Part shown: one piece after another, positions 16,194 to 24,526 of the stretch
How the letters are laid out: each line of letters begins with the position of its first letter
Position numbering within the stretch: position 1 is the stretch's first letter
Source of the DNA: Actinomadura darangshiensis
GTDB lineage: Bacteria > Actinomycetota > Actinomycetes > Streptosporangiales > Streptosporangiaceae
DNA: 43,554 nucleotides
NCBI RefSeq assembly: GCF_004349235.1
Contig: NZ_SMKY01000045.1
Span: 1 to 43,554 of the forward strand
Direction of reading: 5' to 3'
Notes under the pieces: model-generated
The model's input: the letters and a program-made list of their open reading frames with translations, nothing else
Databases searched by the model: none
What the model was told of the DNA's origin: nothing
Position numbers and translations under genes: made by a program

Positions 16194-17180
16194 ATGGAGA
16201 AGCTCTCGGTGGCGATCGGGGAGTACCCCCACGGGAAGGCACTGCTGGACGGCGACGCCCAGGTCGGCGGGTACCGGATCGATCCGGTGGAGGTCAGGCC
16301 GATCATCGGCGCCTACCGCCGGATGATCCGCGACCTGGAGTTCGACGTGTGCGAACTGGCTCCGGTGTCCTACCTGATGGCCCGCCAGGAAGGCGTGCCG
16401 CTCACCGCGATCCCGGTGTTCCTCAACCGGCGGTTCCACCACGGCGACGTCCGGTGCGCGATGCACTCCGGCATCCGGGTGCCCCGCGATCTGGAGGGGC
16501 GCCGGGTCGGCGTCCGCGCGTACTCGGTGAGCACGGGCGTGTGGGTGCGCGGCGTCCTGCAGGACGACTACGGCGTGGACATCGCGAAGGTCACCTGGGT
16601 GACCGACGACGAGGACCACGTGCAGGGCCGGGCCCCCGCGAACACCGAGCGGGTCACCGACGGGCGCTCCCTGGGCGAGCTGCTCGGCGCGGGGGAGATC
16701 GATGCCGCGTTCGGCGGGAACGCCGGCACCGGCCGCGCCGGCGCGCCCCGGGCCGGCTGGACGGCGGCCCGGCCCGCCGCCGCGCCGGACTCCGGGGAGG
16801 GTTCCTACCCGCTGTTCGCCGAGTCCGACGTCATCGGCGTGGACTGGTACCTGCGGACCGGGATCTACCCGCTGCACTCGCTGATCGCGATCCGCGCGGA
16901 GCTGGTCGAGCGCGACCCCGGCCTGCCGACCGCCCTCTATGCGGCGCTGGCCGGCAGCAAGCGCGAGCACCTGGCCGCGGACCCCGGCTGGTCCGCCGTC
17001 CCGCGGCTGGCCCGGCAGGCGCGGCAGATCAACGGGGACCCCGTCCCGTACGGGGTCAAGAGCAACGAGCCGAGCCTGCGCGCCGTCGTCCGGTTCTCCC
17101 GCGAGCAGGGGCTGCTCGCCCCCGGCTTCCCCGACGACCCGCACTCGCTGTTCGCCGAAGGCGACTACCCGGACGCCTGA
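16194..17180 (+). CDS. 4,5-dihydroxyphthalate decarboxylase family protein, copy 3
   Basis: The 328-residue product is the longest of the three paralogues and the closest in layout to classical family members. Residues near the start read IGEYPHGKALLDG, followed by LEFDVCELAPVSYLMARQEG, VRAYSVSTGVWVRGVL and VTWVTDDEDHVQG. The C-terminal half has WYLRTGIYPLHSLIAIRAELV and YGVKSNEPSLRAVVRFSREQG, typical of this family and absent from copy 1. A Gly/Ala/Pro-rich insertion (about residues 175-200) is unusual. There is no export signal. It is the best candidate for a genuine aromatic decarboxylase here. Confidence 0.83.
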   Translation: MEKLSVAIGEYPHGKALLDGDAQVGGYRIDPVEVRPIIGAYRRMIRDLEFDVCELAPVSYLMARQEGVPLTAIPVFLNRRFHHGDVRCAMHSGIRVPRDLEGRRVGVRAYSVSTGVWVRGVLQDDYGVDIAKVTWVTDDEDHVQGRAPANTERVTDGRSLGELLGAGEIDAAFGGNAGTGRAGAPRAGWTAARPAAAPDSGEGSYPLFAESDVIGVDWYLRTGIYPLHSLIAIRAELVERDPGLPTALYAALAGSKREHLAADPGWSAVPRLARQARQINGDPVPYGVKSNEPSLRAVVRFSREQGLLAPGFPDDPHSLFAEGDYPDA

Positions 17181-17202
17181 CCATCGGCCGCGAGCCGGCG
17201 CT

Positions 17203-17235
17203 CAGTTCTCACGGCAACGGCAGCTCTCACGGCAA
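17203..17235 (+). repeat. Short direct repeat in the leader of the amidohydrolase gene
   Basis: CAGTTCTCACGGCAA (17203-17217) and CAGCTCTCACGGCAA (17221-17235) match at 14 of 15 positions with an 18-bp period. They lie just before the AAGGAG ribosome-binding site at 17242-17247. No function is evident. Confidence 0.6.
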
Positions 17236-17254
17236 GCAGACAAGGAGCAGCACC

Positions 17255-18115
17255 ATGGACGTCGTCGACGCCCACTGCCACATCATCTCCGACGACCCGG
17301 CGGCCTACCCGCGGGCGCCGCTCGGCGGGAAGCAGTCCGAATGGGCCGCGTCCCGGCCGGTGACCGCCGAGGGCATGGTGGCCCGCATGGACGAGGCGGG
17401 CATCGACCAGGCCGTCCTGGTCCAGGCCACCACCGCCTACGGATACGACAATTCCTACGTCCTCGACAGCGCGAAGCGCTGGCCCGGGCGCTTCATCGCC
17501 GTCGGCACCTTCGACCCGCTGCGCCCGGACGCGGCCGAGCGCCTGGCCTCCGCCGTCGGCGACGGCGGCTTGGCGGGGGTCCGGCTGTTCACCAGCGGCA
17601 GCACCGTGCCGACGCAGGGCGAATGGTTCGCGGCACCCGAGACCCGTCCGTTCTGGGAGAAGGCCACGGAGCTGGACGTCACGGTCTGCCTCCAGATGCG
17701 TCTCGGGCCCGCCACGACGCAGCTCCACTCCGTCCTGGACCGCTTCCCCGGCGTCCGGGTGCTGCTCGACCACATCGGCTACCCCGGCATCGCCGCCTCG
17801 CCCGCCCGAGCCGGCGAGGACGTCGCCGAGCTGGCACGGCATCCCGGCCTGCACCTCAAGCTCACCCACCGCAACCTGGAGCGGCTGCGCGACGCGGGCG
17901 ACGGGGCGCACGCCTTCCTCGATCCGGTGGCCGAGGCGTTCGGCGCCGGCCGGATCGCCTGGGGCTCCAACCTCCCGGCCGCCGAGCAGACCCTGCCGGA
18001 GCTGCTGGACCTCGCCCGGGACGTCCTCGCGGCACTGCCGGCGGACGCCCGGGAGGAGATCTTCACCGGCACGGCACGGCGCCTGTACCCGGCGCTCGCC
18101 GCCGTCCGGACCTGA
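17255..18115 (+). CDS. Amidohydrolase of the COG3618/LigI type
   Basis: The 286-residue protein is an amidohydrolase_2 TIM barrel. It starts VVDAHCHIISDD with the HxH metal motif, has the lysine/arginine-lined ITTAYGYDN region, VRLF after the fourth strand, LLDHIGYPG (barrel His) and the final Asp position replaced by Asn in IAWGSNLPAAEQ. The family includes LigI, which hydrolyses the lactone 2-pyrone-4,6-dicarboxylate. That reaction precedes the LigJ step, and a LigJ-like gene lies upstream in the same operon, so a LigI-like role is attractive. LigI itself does not need a metal, and the Asn at the last ligand position is a caution. AAGGAG at 17242-17247 supports the ATG. Confidence 0.8.
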   Translation: MDVVDAHCHIISDDPAAYPRAPLGGKQSEWAASRPVTAEGMVARMDEAGIDQAVLVQATTAYGYDNSYVLDSAKRWPGRFIAVGTFDPLRPDAAERLASAVGDGGLAGVRLFTSGSTVPTQGEWFAAPETRPFWEKATELDVTVCLQMRLGPATTQLHSVLDRFPGVRVLLDHIGYPGIAASPARAGEDVAELARHPGLHLKLTHRNLERLRDAGDGAHAFLDPVAEAFGAGRIAWGSNLPAAEQTLPELLDLARDVLAALPADAREEIFTGTARRLYPALAAVRT

Positions 18116-18162
18116 CGGACCCCGCACGCCCGGCGGTGCGCGGAACCGGCCCCGCCGGGCCC

Positions 18163-18191
18163 GGAGATACTCCAGGGCAAGCCGTATCTCC
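18163..18191. promoter_or_regulatory. Inverted repeat upstream of the GntR gene
   Basis: GGAGATAC (18163-18170) and GTATCTCC (18184-18191) are perfect 8-bp arms around a 13-nt spacer, 25 bp before the GntR start. It is one of the few AT-containing stretches in this GC-rich gap. It could be an operator or an RNA stem-loop in the operon leader. It differs from the TTTGTC palindromes at 7831 and 7927. Confidence 0.45.
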
Positions 18192-18215
18192 CAACCACAC
18201 ACACAGGTGATCATC

Positions 18216-18986
18216 GTGAGCGACCACGGCCAGGCCGGCGCCGCAGCGCCGGGCAGGACCTCGTCGACCCGGCACGACCAGGCCTACGAGGGCCTGCGCT
18301 CGCTGCTGCTGTCGGGGAGCATCCCGCCGGGCACGCGGCTGACCGAGGCGGATCTCACCAACAAGTTCAACGTCTCGCGGAGCACGATGCGGGCGGTGCT
18401 CGTCCAGCTGGCCCAGGAGGGCTACGTCACCAGCGAGGTCAACCGCGGCGTCCGGACGAGGAGCTTCTCGGTCGAGGAGGCCCTCGACATCCTGGAGGCC
18501 CGCGAGACCCTGGAGTCCGCACTGGCCGGCAAGGCCGCGGAACGCGCGACCGACGAGGAGATCCGCGAGCTGCGCCGAACGCTGGAGGAGATGGAGGAGG
18601 CCAAGGCGCGCGGGGACGCGAGCGTCTACTCCCAAGGGAACCGCCGGTTCCACCAGCAGGTGAAGGCGGCCGCCCACCAGCACACCCTGGCCCGCGCGTA
18701 CGACACCCTGCTCTACCCCCTCGTCATGCGCCAGTACCGCAACCTTTCCGCCCAGCACCCGAGGGCCGGGTCGTACGAAGAGCACCAGGCCATCCTGCTG
18801 GCCATCGTCACCCGCAACCCCGACGCGGCCATCGCCGCGATGCGCCACCACGTCGGCTCCGCCCGCCGGGCACTGCAGCTCCAGGCACCCCAGGACGGCC
18901 CGGAACATCAGGCCCCGTCAGAGACGGCCCCGCCGGCCACGTCCCCCAGCGACAACTCCCCACCCCAGCACAGGAGTTCTCCATGA
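18216..18986 (+). CDS. GntR-family regulator, FCD (FadR-type) subfamily
   Basis: The 256-residue protein has an N-terminal winged helix (YEGLRSLLLSGSIPPGTRL, then FNVSRSTMRAVLVQLAQEGYV) and a C-terminal all-helical FCD ligand domain. The expected metal-pocket residues are visible: the Asp of EALDILEARETLE, the His of NRRFHQQV and the C-terminal HH of MRHHVG. FCD regulators usually repress catabolic genes and release DNA on binding an organic acid. GTG 18216 is preferred over 18207 because AGG lies 8 nt upstream of it. The C-terminal 25 residues are Pro/Ser-rich and disordered. It is co-transcribed with the receptor gene (ATGA overlap), and candidate operators lie at 7831 and 7927. Confidence 0.9.
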   Translation: MSDHGQAGAAAPGRTSSTRHDQAYEGLRSLLLSGSIPPGTRLTEADLTNKFNVSRSTMRAVLVQLAQEGYVTSEVNRGVRTRSFSVEEALDILEARETLESALAGKAAERATDEEIRELRRTLEEMEEAKARGDASVYSQGNRRFHQQVKAAAHQHTLARAYDTLLYPLVMRQYRNLSAQHPRAGSYEEHQAILLAIVTRNPDAAIAAMRHHVGSARRALQLQAPQDGPEHQAPSETAPPATSPSDNSPPQHRSSP

Positions 18987-20062
18987 GAAACCTTTCTTCA
19001 CCCACCGGTCCCACCAGCCGCGGTCCCGTCCGGCGGCGCCGCCCGCGGGTCCTCGCGCCGGCGGCCGCCCTGCTGCTCGGCTCGGCGCTGCTCACCGCGT
19101 GCGGCGACTCCTCGGACTCCGGAGGGTCCACCACGGTCTCGATCGGCAGCAACGGCAACATCTTCTCGATGTCCCTGGAGCTGGCCCAGTCCGGCGGCTA
19201 CTTCGAGAAGCGCGGCGTCAAGGTCAAGCTGGTGCAGGTGACATCGTCCACCGGCACCGCGGCGCTCCAGTCGGGCTCCATCCAGTTCCTCAACAACAGC
19301 CCGAACGGCTTCATGTCCGCCCTCGCCAAGAAGGTCCCGGAGACCGCGGTCGCGCTCACCGGGGGCGGCAACCCGCTCGGGCTCGTCGTCAGCAAGAAGT
19401 TCGCCGACGCGCACAGGCTGACCGCCGAGACCCCGGGGGAGCAGGTGGCCAGGGCGCTGGACGGCTCGAAGGGCGGTGCCAGCTCCCCCAACACCAAGGC
19501 CGAATCCAGTCTCTTCCTCCAGAAGCGGGGCGTCGACCCCACCAAGGTGAAGTGGGTGTCGCTGCCGAGCGCGTCCGCCAACAAGGCCGCGCTGACCAGC
19601 GGCCAGATCGACTGGTTCGTCACCTCTGAGCCGATCCCGCTCCAGATCCAGAACGACGGTGACGGCGTCGTGGTGGTGGACCCCAAGAAGGCCCCCGAAT
19701 GGTCCGCCGCGCAGGCCGGATACGGGGAGTTCCTCGTGGCGAACAAGCGCTACCTCGCCGACAACGGCGAGACCACCAAGAAGGTCGTCGCGGCCGTCCA
19801 GGAGGCGACGAACTACTTGGGCACCCACGGCGCCGACGCCACGGTGCTGAACGTGGCGAGGAAGGCGATGTCCGGCATCCCCGACCCGGTGCTGAAGAGC
19901 AGCATCGAGCTGGTCGAGTGGCCGAAGGCCGCCGCGATGGACCAGGCCGGGTGGACGAAGACCGCCGCTTTCGTCCACTCGCTCGGGGAGGGCTCCGCGG
20001 AGACCAAGGTCACCAAGGACGACTGGACCAACCAGTACGTAACGGAAGGCGGTCAGTCGTGA
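18983..20062 (+). CDS. ABC transporter substrate-binding lipoprotein, NMT1/SsuA type
   Basis: The 359-residue precursor has a basic N-terminus, a hydrophobic segment and the lipobox LLTAC with Cys40 as the lipid-modified residue, followed by a Ser/Gly linker. The mature domain is of the nitrate/sulfonate/thiamine-precursor receptor class: SLELAQSGGYFEKRGVKVKL, then TGTAALQSGSIQFL and WFVTSEPIPLQIQ. It captures the pathway substrate outside the membrane for the permease at 20106 and the ATPase at 7979. It shares its fold with the three cytosolic decarboxylase-family proteins but has an export signal they lack. Its ATG overlaps the GntR stop. Confidence 0.92.
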   Translation: MRNLSSPTGPTSRGPVRRRRPRVLAPAAALLLGSALLTACGDSSDSGGSTTVSIGSNGNIFSMSLELAQSGGYFEKRGVKVKLVQVTSSTGTAALQSGSIQFLNNSPNGFMSALAKKVPETAVALTGGGNPLGLVVSKKFADAHRLTAETPGEQVARALDGSKGGASSPNTKAESSLFLQKRGVDPTKVKWVSLPSASANKAALTSGQIDWFVTSEPIPLQIQNDGDGVVVVDPKKAPEWSAAQAGYGEFLVANKRYLADNGETTKKVVAAVQEATNYLGTHGADATVLNVARKAMSGIPDPVLKSSIELVEWPKAAAMDQAGWTKTAAFVHSLGEGSAETKVTKDDWTNQYVTEGGQS

Positions 20063-20085
20063 GGCGGCCGGTCGTGAGGCGGCCG
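20056..20085 (+). repeat. Perfect 15-bp tandem duplication across the receptor stop codon
   Basis: GTCGTGAGGCGGCCG occurs at 20056-20070 and again at 20071-20085. The first copy contains the TGA (20060-20062) of the receptor gene. It resembles a recent slippage duplication and does not alter the protein end. Confidence 0.85.
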
Positions 20086-20105
20086 GTGAAGGAAAGGGAC
20101 GGCCG

Positions 20106-20969
20106 ATGGTGACCCGTACCGCCGCCAAGGCCGGGCAGGAGAACGACCAGACGGTCGCGGCCGAGGGCGGGGCGGGCCGCTGGCGGGACGCGATCCTGGT
20201 GACCGGGCTGCGCGTCGGCGTGATCCTCCTGGCGCTGGTCCTCTGGCAGGTGATGAGCGGGCCGGTCCTTCCCGAGTACGCCGTGGGGAAGCCGACCGAG
20301 GTCTTCGACGCCCTGGTGACCATGCTCGGCTCGTCGGCCGGGTGGACCGACATCAAGGTGACCGCGATCGAGGTCGCGGCCGGGTTCGGCATCGGGGTCG
20401 TGCTCGGCACCGTGCTGGGCCTGCTGCTCGCCTCGTTCCCGCTCGCCGGCCGCGTGTTCGAGCCGCTCATCGCGGCCGTGAACGGCATCCCGAAGATCGC
20501 GCTCGCGCCCCTGTTCCTGCTGTTCTTCGGCATCGGCGCCTGGTCGAAGATCGCGATAGCGGTCATGGGCGTCGCGTTCGTCGTCTTCTACAACGTCTAC
20601 CTCGGCGTGCGCCTGCGCGAGCGTGAGCTGGTCGAGATCGTCCAGGTGATGGGCGGACGCCGGCATCACGTCCTCAGCTACGTGACCATCCCGACGCTCG
20701 CCGCGCCGTTCTTCGCCGGGGTCAAGACCGGCGGCCCGCTCGCCATCCTCGGCGTCATCGGCGCCGAGTTCATCGCCTCGACGAACGGCATCGGCCACCA
20801 GCTGTTCACCGCGGCGACGAACCTCAACGCGCCGGACGAGTTCGCCGGGCTGATCGTCCTGATCACGATGACGCTCGCCCTGAACGGGCTGCTCGGCTGG
20901 CTCGACGAGCTCGCCCTCAGGCGGCTCGGGCTCAGCACCCGCCGCCGCCCGGCGGCGGAGACGGCCTGA
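20106..20969 (+). CDS. ABC transporter permease, SsuC/TauC type
   Basis: The 287-residue integral membrane protein has about six transmembrane helices (for example GVILLALVLWQVM, GVVLGTVLGLLLASF and IAIAVMGVAFVVFYNVYLGV). The cytoplasmic EAA-like coupling loop follows, ELVEIVQVMGGRRHHVLSYVTIP, which docks on the ATPase. The N-terminal 45 residues are a longer than usual soluble extension. It forms the channel of the importer with the receptor 43 bp upstream. The TolB-like gene follows after 61 bp. Confidence 0.92.
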   Translation: MVTRTAAKAGQENDQTVAAEGGAGRWRDAILVTGLRVGVILLALVLWQVMSGPVLPEYAVGKPTEVFDALVTMLGSSAGWTDIKVTAIEVAAGFGIGVVLGTVLGLLLASFPLAGRVFEPLIAAVNGIPKIALAPLFLLFFGIGAWSKIAIAVMGVAFVVFYNVYLGVRLRERELVEIVQVMGGRRHHVLSYVTIPTLAAPFFAGVKTGGPLAILGVIGAEFIASTNGIGHQLFTAATNLNAPDEFAGLIVLITMTLALNGLLGWLDELALRRLGLSTRRRPAAETA

Positions 20970-21030
20970 CCCCGCGGCAGGCGCATCGACGGCGGGACTC
21001 AGTGGTTCCGCGAAAGGAGCTGGTGGAGCG

Positions 21031-22914
21031 ATGGAGACCAGTATGAGACGCCGGACGTTCCTGGCGGCCGGCGGCGCGGCGGTCGGTGCCGCGCTGCTGC
21101 CGAAGCCCTTCGCCGTGGCGGCCGCCTCGCACGGCAAGAAGGGCGTGATGCTGATGAACCGGATCGGCCCGTCCTCCTCGAACCTGTACATCTCCAACAT
21201 CGACGGCACGAACGAGCGCAAGCTGCTGGCGGACGCGCGATTCGACTACCACGCCGCCATCTCCGCCGACGGCCGGTCGGTGGTCTTCACCTCCGAGCGC
21301 ACGGGCGACGGGAACTCCTGCATCTACCGGGCCGGCATCGACGGCGACGACCTCCGGCCGCTCGTGGTCGGCGGGGCGATGAACGATGCCGGCGTCCTGT
21401 CACCGGACGGGCGCAAGCTGGCGTTCGTGTCGACGCGCGGGGACCACAAGGCGCACATCTGGGTACTCGACCTGCGCACCAACGGGCTCCGCCGCCTGAC
21501 CGGCGGCTCGGGCGTCGCCGGTGATCCCGCGAGCCCCGACGGGCATTTCCGCCCGTCCTGGTCGCCCGACGGCCGGTGGATCGCCTTCTCCAGCGACCGC
21601 AACACGTCCTGGCGCGGGCACGACAACGGCCGCGGCTGGGAGCACACGCAGGAACTCAGCATCTACGTCATCCGCCCGGACGGCAGCGGCTTCCGCCAGG
21701 TCGCCACCAGGGAGGGCTACTGCCTCGGGTCCCCGAGGTGGTCGCCGGACGGCGGCCGGATCGTCTTCTACGAGATCACCACCGAAGGGACCTGGGGCGC
21801 CCACCGCCCCGAGTACATCGGGCGGGTCGAATCCCAGATCGTCTCGGTCGACGTCGCGACCGGCGCCCGCACCGAGCACACGTCCGGCCCCAACCTGAAG
21901 GTCGCGCCCCAGTACGTGACCGCCACCGAGATCGGCTACCTCGTCAAGGGCGGCGCCGACGAGGGGCTCGCCTACACCTCGGGCCGGCCGCCGGTGAAGC
22001 GGACGCTGCGCTCGCCGGTCTGGTCGCCCGACGGCGACTCGGTCGTCTACGAGAAGCTCGACTACACCACGCGCGCCCTCGACGCGAACCTCTACAGCTG
22101 GAGCTCGGACTGGGACTACCGGTTCTGCGACGTGTTCCCCGTCCTGTCAGGGCAGGGTCGCCTGGCGATCACGAGCAAGCAGCTCGGCAACTCCTCGATC
22201 GTCACCATGAACCCGGACGGCACCGACCAGCGGATCGTCTTCAACACGAGCGACTCCGACCTCGACCCGACGATGGTCGCGCACGGCCTGGCGGGCGCCT
22301 TCCGGCCCACCTGGTCGCCGGACGGCGAATGGCTCGCGTTCGGCCTGGGCGGCTGGTTCCAGGAGCGTGCGGAGACCACGGCCGTCGTGGCGCGGGTGCG
22401 CAGTGACGGCTCGACGTGGGAGCCGCTCACCGACGGCTCCACCAATGCCGGCTTCCCGAGCTACTCCGCCGACGGCAACGAGATCGTCTACCGGGTCTGG
22501 GGCGAGGACATGGGCCTGCGCGTCCTCGACCTCAGAACGGGTGCCACGCGCGTCCTCACCACCGAGTCCGACAACCTGCCCGACTGGTCCCCGGACGGCG
22601 AGCGCATCCTGTTCACCCGCAGGACGAGCGACACCAATTTCGACGTGTGCACCATCCGCCCCGACGGCCGCGAACTGCGTGTCCTCACCAGCAGCGGCGC
22701 GAACGAAGGCCACGCCGTCTGGAACTACGACGGGCGCATCCTCTACAGCAGCGGCATGTACGGCTTCCGGGAGGAAGCGGCGCTGTACGACGACACCTTC
22801 CAGCCGTACGGCCAGATCTTCAGCATGAGCGACAGCGGCTCCGACCAGCGGATGCTGACCGACAGCCTCTGGGAGGACTCGATGCCGATCTACCTCCGGC
22901 AGGACGTCCTCTAG
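21031..22914 (+). CDS. TolB-like PD40 beta-propeller protein, Tat-exported
   Basis: The 627-residue product has a twin-arginine signal (MRRRTFLAAGGAAVGAALLP). The rest is a chain of WD40-like PD40 repeats. Typical repeat cores are SPDGRKLAFVSTR, SPDGRWIAFSSDRN, SPDGGRIVFYE, SPDGEWLAFGLGG and SPDGERILFTRRT. About ten such units suggest one large or two stacked propellers. TolB-like propellers act as protein scaffolds or, when fused to peptidases, as substrate gates; no catalytic domain is present here. It is the last gene of the importer/catabolic run, on the same strand and 61 bp after the permease. With the lactonase-like gene it makes two exported propellers flanking one pathway. Confidence 0.83.
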   Translation: METSMRRRTFLAAGGAAVGAALLPKPFAVAAASHGKKGVMLMNRIGPSSSNLYISNIDGTNERKLLADARFDYHAAISADGRSVVFTSERTGDGNSCIYRAGIDGDDLRPLVVGGAMNDAGVLSPDGRKLAFVSTRGDHKAHIWVLDLRTNGLRRLTGGSGVAGDPASPDGHFRPSWSPDGRWIAFSSDRNTSWRGHDNGRGWEHTQELSIYVIRPDGSGFRQVATREGYCLGSPRWSPDGGRIVFYEITTEGTWGAHRPEYIGRVESQIVSVDVATGARTEHTSGPNLKVAPQYVTATEIGYLVKGGADEGLAYTSGRPPVKRTLRSPVWSPDGDSVVYEKLDYTTRALDANLYSWSSDWDYRFCDVFPVLSGQGRLAITSKQLGNSSIVTMNPDGTDQRIVFNTSDSDLDPTMVAHGLAGAFRPTWSPDGEWLAFGLGGWFQERAETTAVVARVRSDGSTWEPLTDGSTNAGFPSYSADGNEIVYRVWGEDMGLRVLDLRTGATRVLTTESDNLPDWSPDGERILFTRRTSDTNFDVCTIRPDGRELRVLTSSGANEGHAVWNYDGRILYSSGMYGFREEAALYDDTFQPYGQIFSMSDSGSDQRMLTDSLWEDSMPIYLRQDVL

Positions 22915-23008
22915 CCGGCTGGAAACGGCCACTTCGTTCTCCTGCGCGACGCGATCCGCCGGAGAGCGAGGTGGCCGCCCGGGGACACGGTGGGGGCCGC
23001 GGAAGGCG

Positions 23009-24232
23009 ATGGCCTTGGCTGAACTGCGGCGGGAACGCATCTTCACGTTCCCGTTCGTCCTGCTCATGGTGGCCAACGGGTTGCTGCGGACCGGCACTCA
23101 GATGCTCATCGCGCTGGTGCCGCTGTATGTGCTCGACCAGGGAGCATCCCCCGCGGTGGCGGGGCTGACCACCACGTTGTACATGACGGCCGCGGTGGTG
23201 CTGCGACCCCTGTCGGGGAGCCTGGTGGACACCCGCGGCCGGTACGTGATCATGGTGGCGGGCGCCGCGCTGTACTGCGCGGCGTCCGGGCTGTACGTCC
23301 TGATGCTGCCGATTTGGGCGCTGCTGGCCGTCCGGGTGATGCAGGGCGCCGGGTTCGCGCTCAACGGCACCGCCGTGATGACCCTGGCCGCCGACCTCAT
23401 TCCGGAACGCCGGATGTCGGAGGGCATCGGCTACCTCGGTGTGGAGCAGACCGTGGCCCAGCTTCTGGGGCCGTGGGCGGCATTGGAGTTGCGCGAAGCT
23501 GTCGGATACCAGTGCGCATTCGCAGTCGCGTTCGGCTGCGGCGCCGTCAACGTGCTGCTCCGTCTCCCGTTGCGATCCGCCGCCGGGGTGGACGCGCTAC
23601 GGATGAAGGCTGCGCCGCGGCGCCCAGAGGGTGAGCCGGCGAAGCGGCCTGTCCGGTTCTCCGGGCCGTTGTGGACTCGGCTCATCGATAGGGACGCCTG
23701 GAGGCCGGCGTCGGTGATGTTCCTGCTGATGTTCGGCACCGCCGGCATCAACACGTTCATGGCCGCCTACGCCCTCGGACGCGGCATCGGCAACTCGGGT
23801 CTGTTCTTCGTCGCCAGCGGACTCACGCTCGCCGTCTCCCGGCTGACGGCCGGGCGCATCGAGCGGCGGTGGGGGACGGTGTGGGTCATGGCCCCCGGCA
23901 TCACGCTGGTGGTGCTCGGCCAGGTCGGCGTCTGGTGGTGCCCGAACCCGCTCGTACTGATGCTCTCGGGGGCGTCATGCGGGCTGGGGATGGGGGCCGT
24001 CCAGCCCACGCTGAACTCCCTGGCCGTGCTGGCGGTCGGCAGGGAGCGGAGGGGGCGGGCGAACTCGACGTTCTTTATGGCGATGGACCTGTCACAGGCG
24101 GTCGGCGCCGTGACGCTGGGCGCCGTCGCGGGAGCCACCGGGACCGGTTCGGTCTTCCTGGTCACCGCTGCCCTGAGCACTGCGTCGCTCACCGGATATC
24201 TCGTGCTCAAGAGCCGAAGCCTCCTGCCATAG
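23009..24232 (+). CDS. MFS transporter
   Basis: The 407-residue protein has 12 predicted helices, the MFS signature after helix 2 (SGSLVDTRGRYVIM) and RVMQGAGFALNG in helix 4. A cytosolic central loop with basic residues (AAPRRPEGEPAKRP) separates the halves. It follows the TolB-like gene on the same strand after 94 bp, so it could export or import a compound of the same pathway, but third-base usage is slightly less GC-rich than in the operon and it may be independent. Its stop abuts a cytochrome P450 remnant on the other strand. Substrate unknown. Confidence 0.85.
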   Translation: MALAELRRERIFTFPFVLLMVANGLLRTGTQMLIALVPLYVLDQGASPAVAGLTTTLYMTAAVVLRPLSGSLVDTRGRYVIMVAGAALYCAASGLYVLMLPIWALLAVRVMQGAGFALNGTAVMTLAADLIPERRMSEGIGYLGVEQTVAQLLGPWAALELREAVGYQCAFAVAFGCGAVNVLLRLPLRSAAGVDALRMKAAPRRPEGEPAKRPVRFSGPLWTRLIDRDAWRPASVMFLLMFGTAGINTFMAAYALGRGIGNSGLFFVASGLTLAVSRLTAGRIERRWGTVWVMAPGITLVVLGQVGVWWCPNPLVLMLSGASCGLGMGAVQPTLNSLAVLAVGRERRGRANSTFFMAMDLSQAVGAVTLGAVAGATGTGSVFLVTAALSTASLTGYLVLKSRSLLP

Positions 24233-24235
24233 CGC

Positions 24236-24445
24236 GGGGCGGCCCGGCCGTCGGGGCCGTGGCCGAAGCCTAGGCGTGTGTTCTGCTCGCGGGTGATGTC
24301 GAACTGGTCCGCGGTGTCGCCGTGCTCGGCCGGGTCGATGCCGCTCACCGGGTAGACGACGCCGACTGCCTGGCCTTTGGGGATGTCCACGCCGGCGACG
24401 GTCACGTCCTCCGCGGCGAAGCGGAAGCTGGTCACCATCACCGAG
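24236..24445 (-). pseudogene. Cytochrome P450 remnant
   Basis: Reading leftward from about 24445, roughly 65 residues align with the region before the haem loop of bacterial P450s: MVTSFRFAAEDVTVAGVDIP (the meander strands), then GIDPAEHGDTADQFDITREQN and LGFGHG, which normally leads to the haem-ligating Cys. The sequence loses similarity right after FGHG, where the MFS gene ends, and no Cys motif follows. The upstream helices including the ExxR motif are also missing. It is a decayed fragment, not a functional gene. Confidence 0.72.
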
Positions 24446-24526
24446 TAAGTTGACCAAAACAACCGCACTGCCAGGAGCCTTTGGTGCTGTCCTGTCGCGC
24501 TGCGCTGAATCTGCCGTGCTCTGCCC

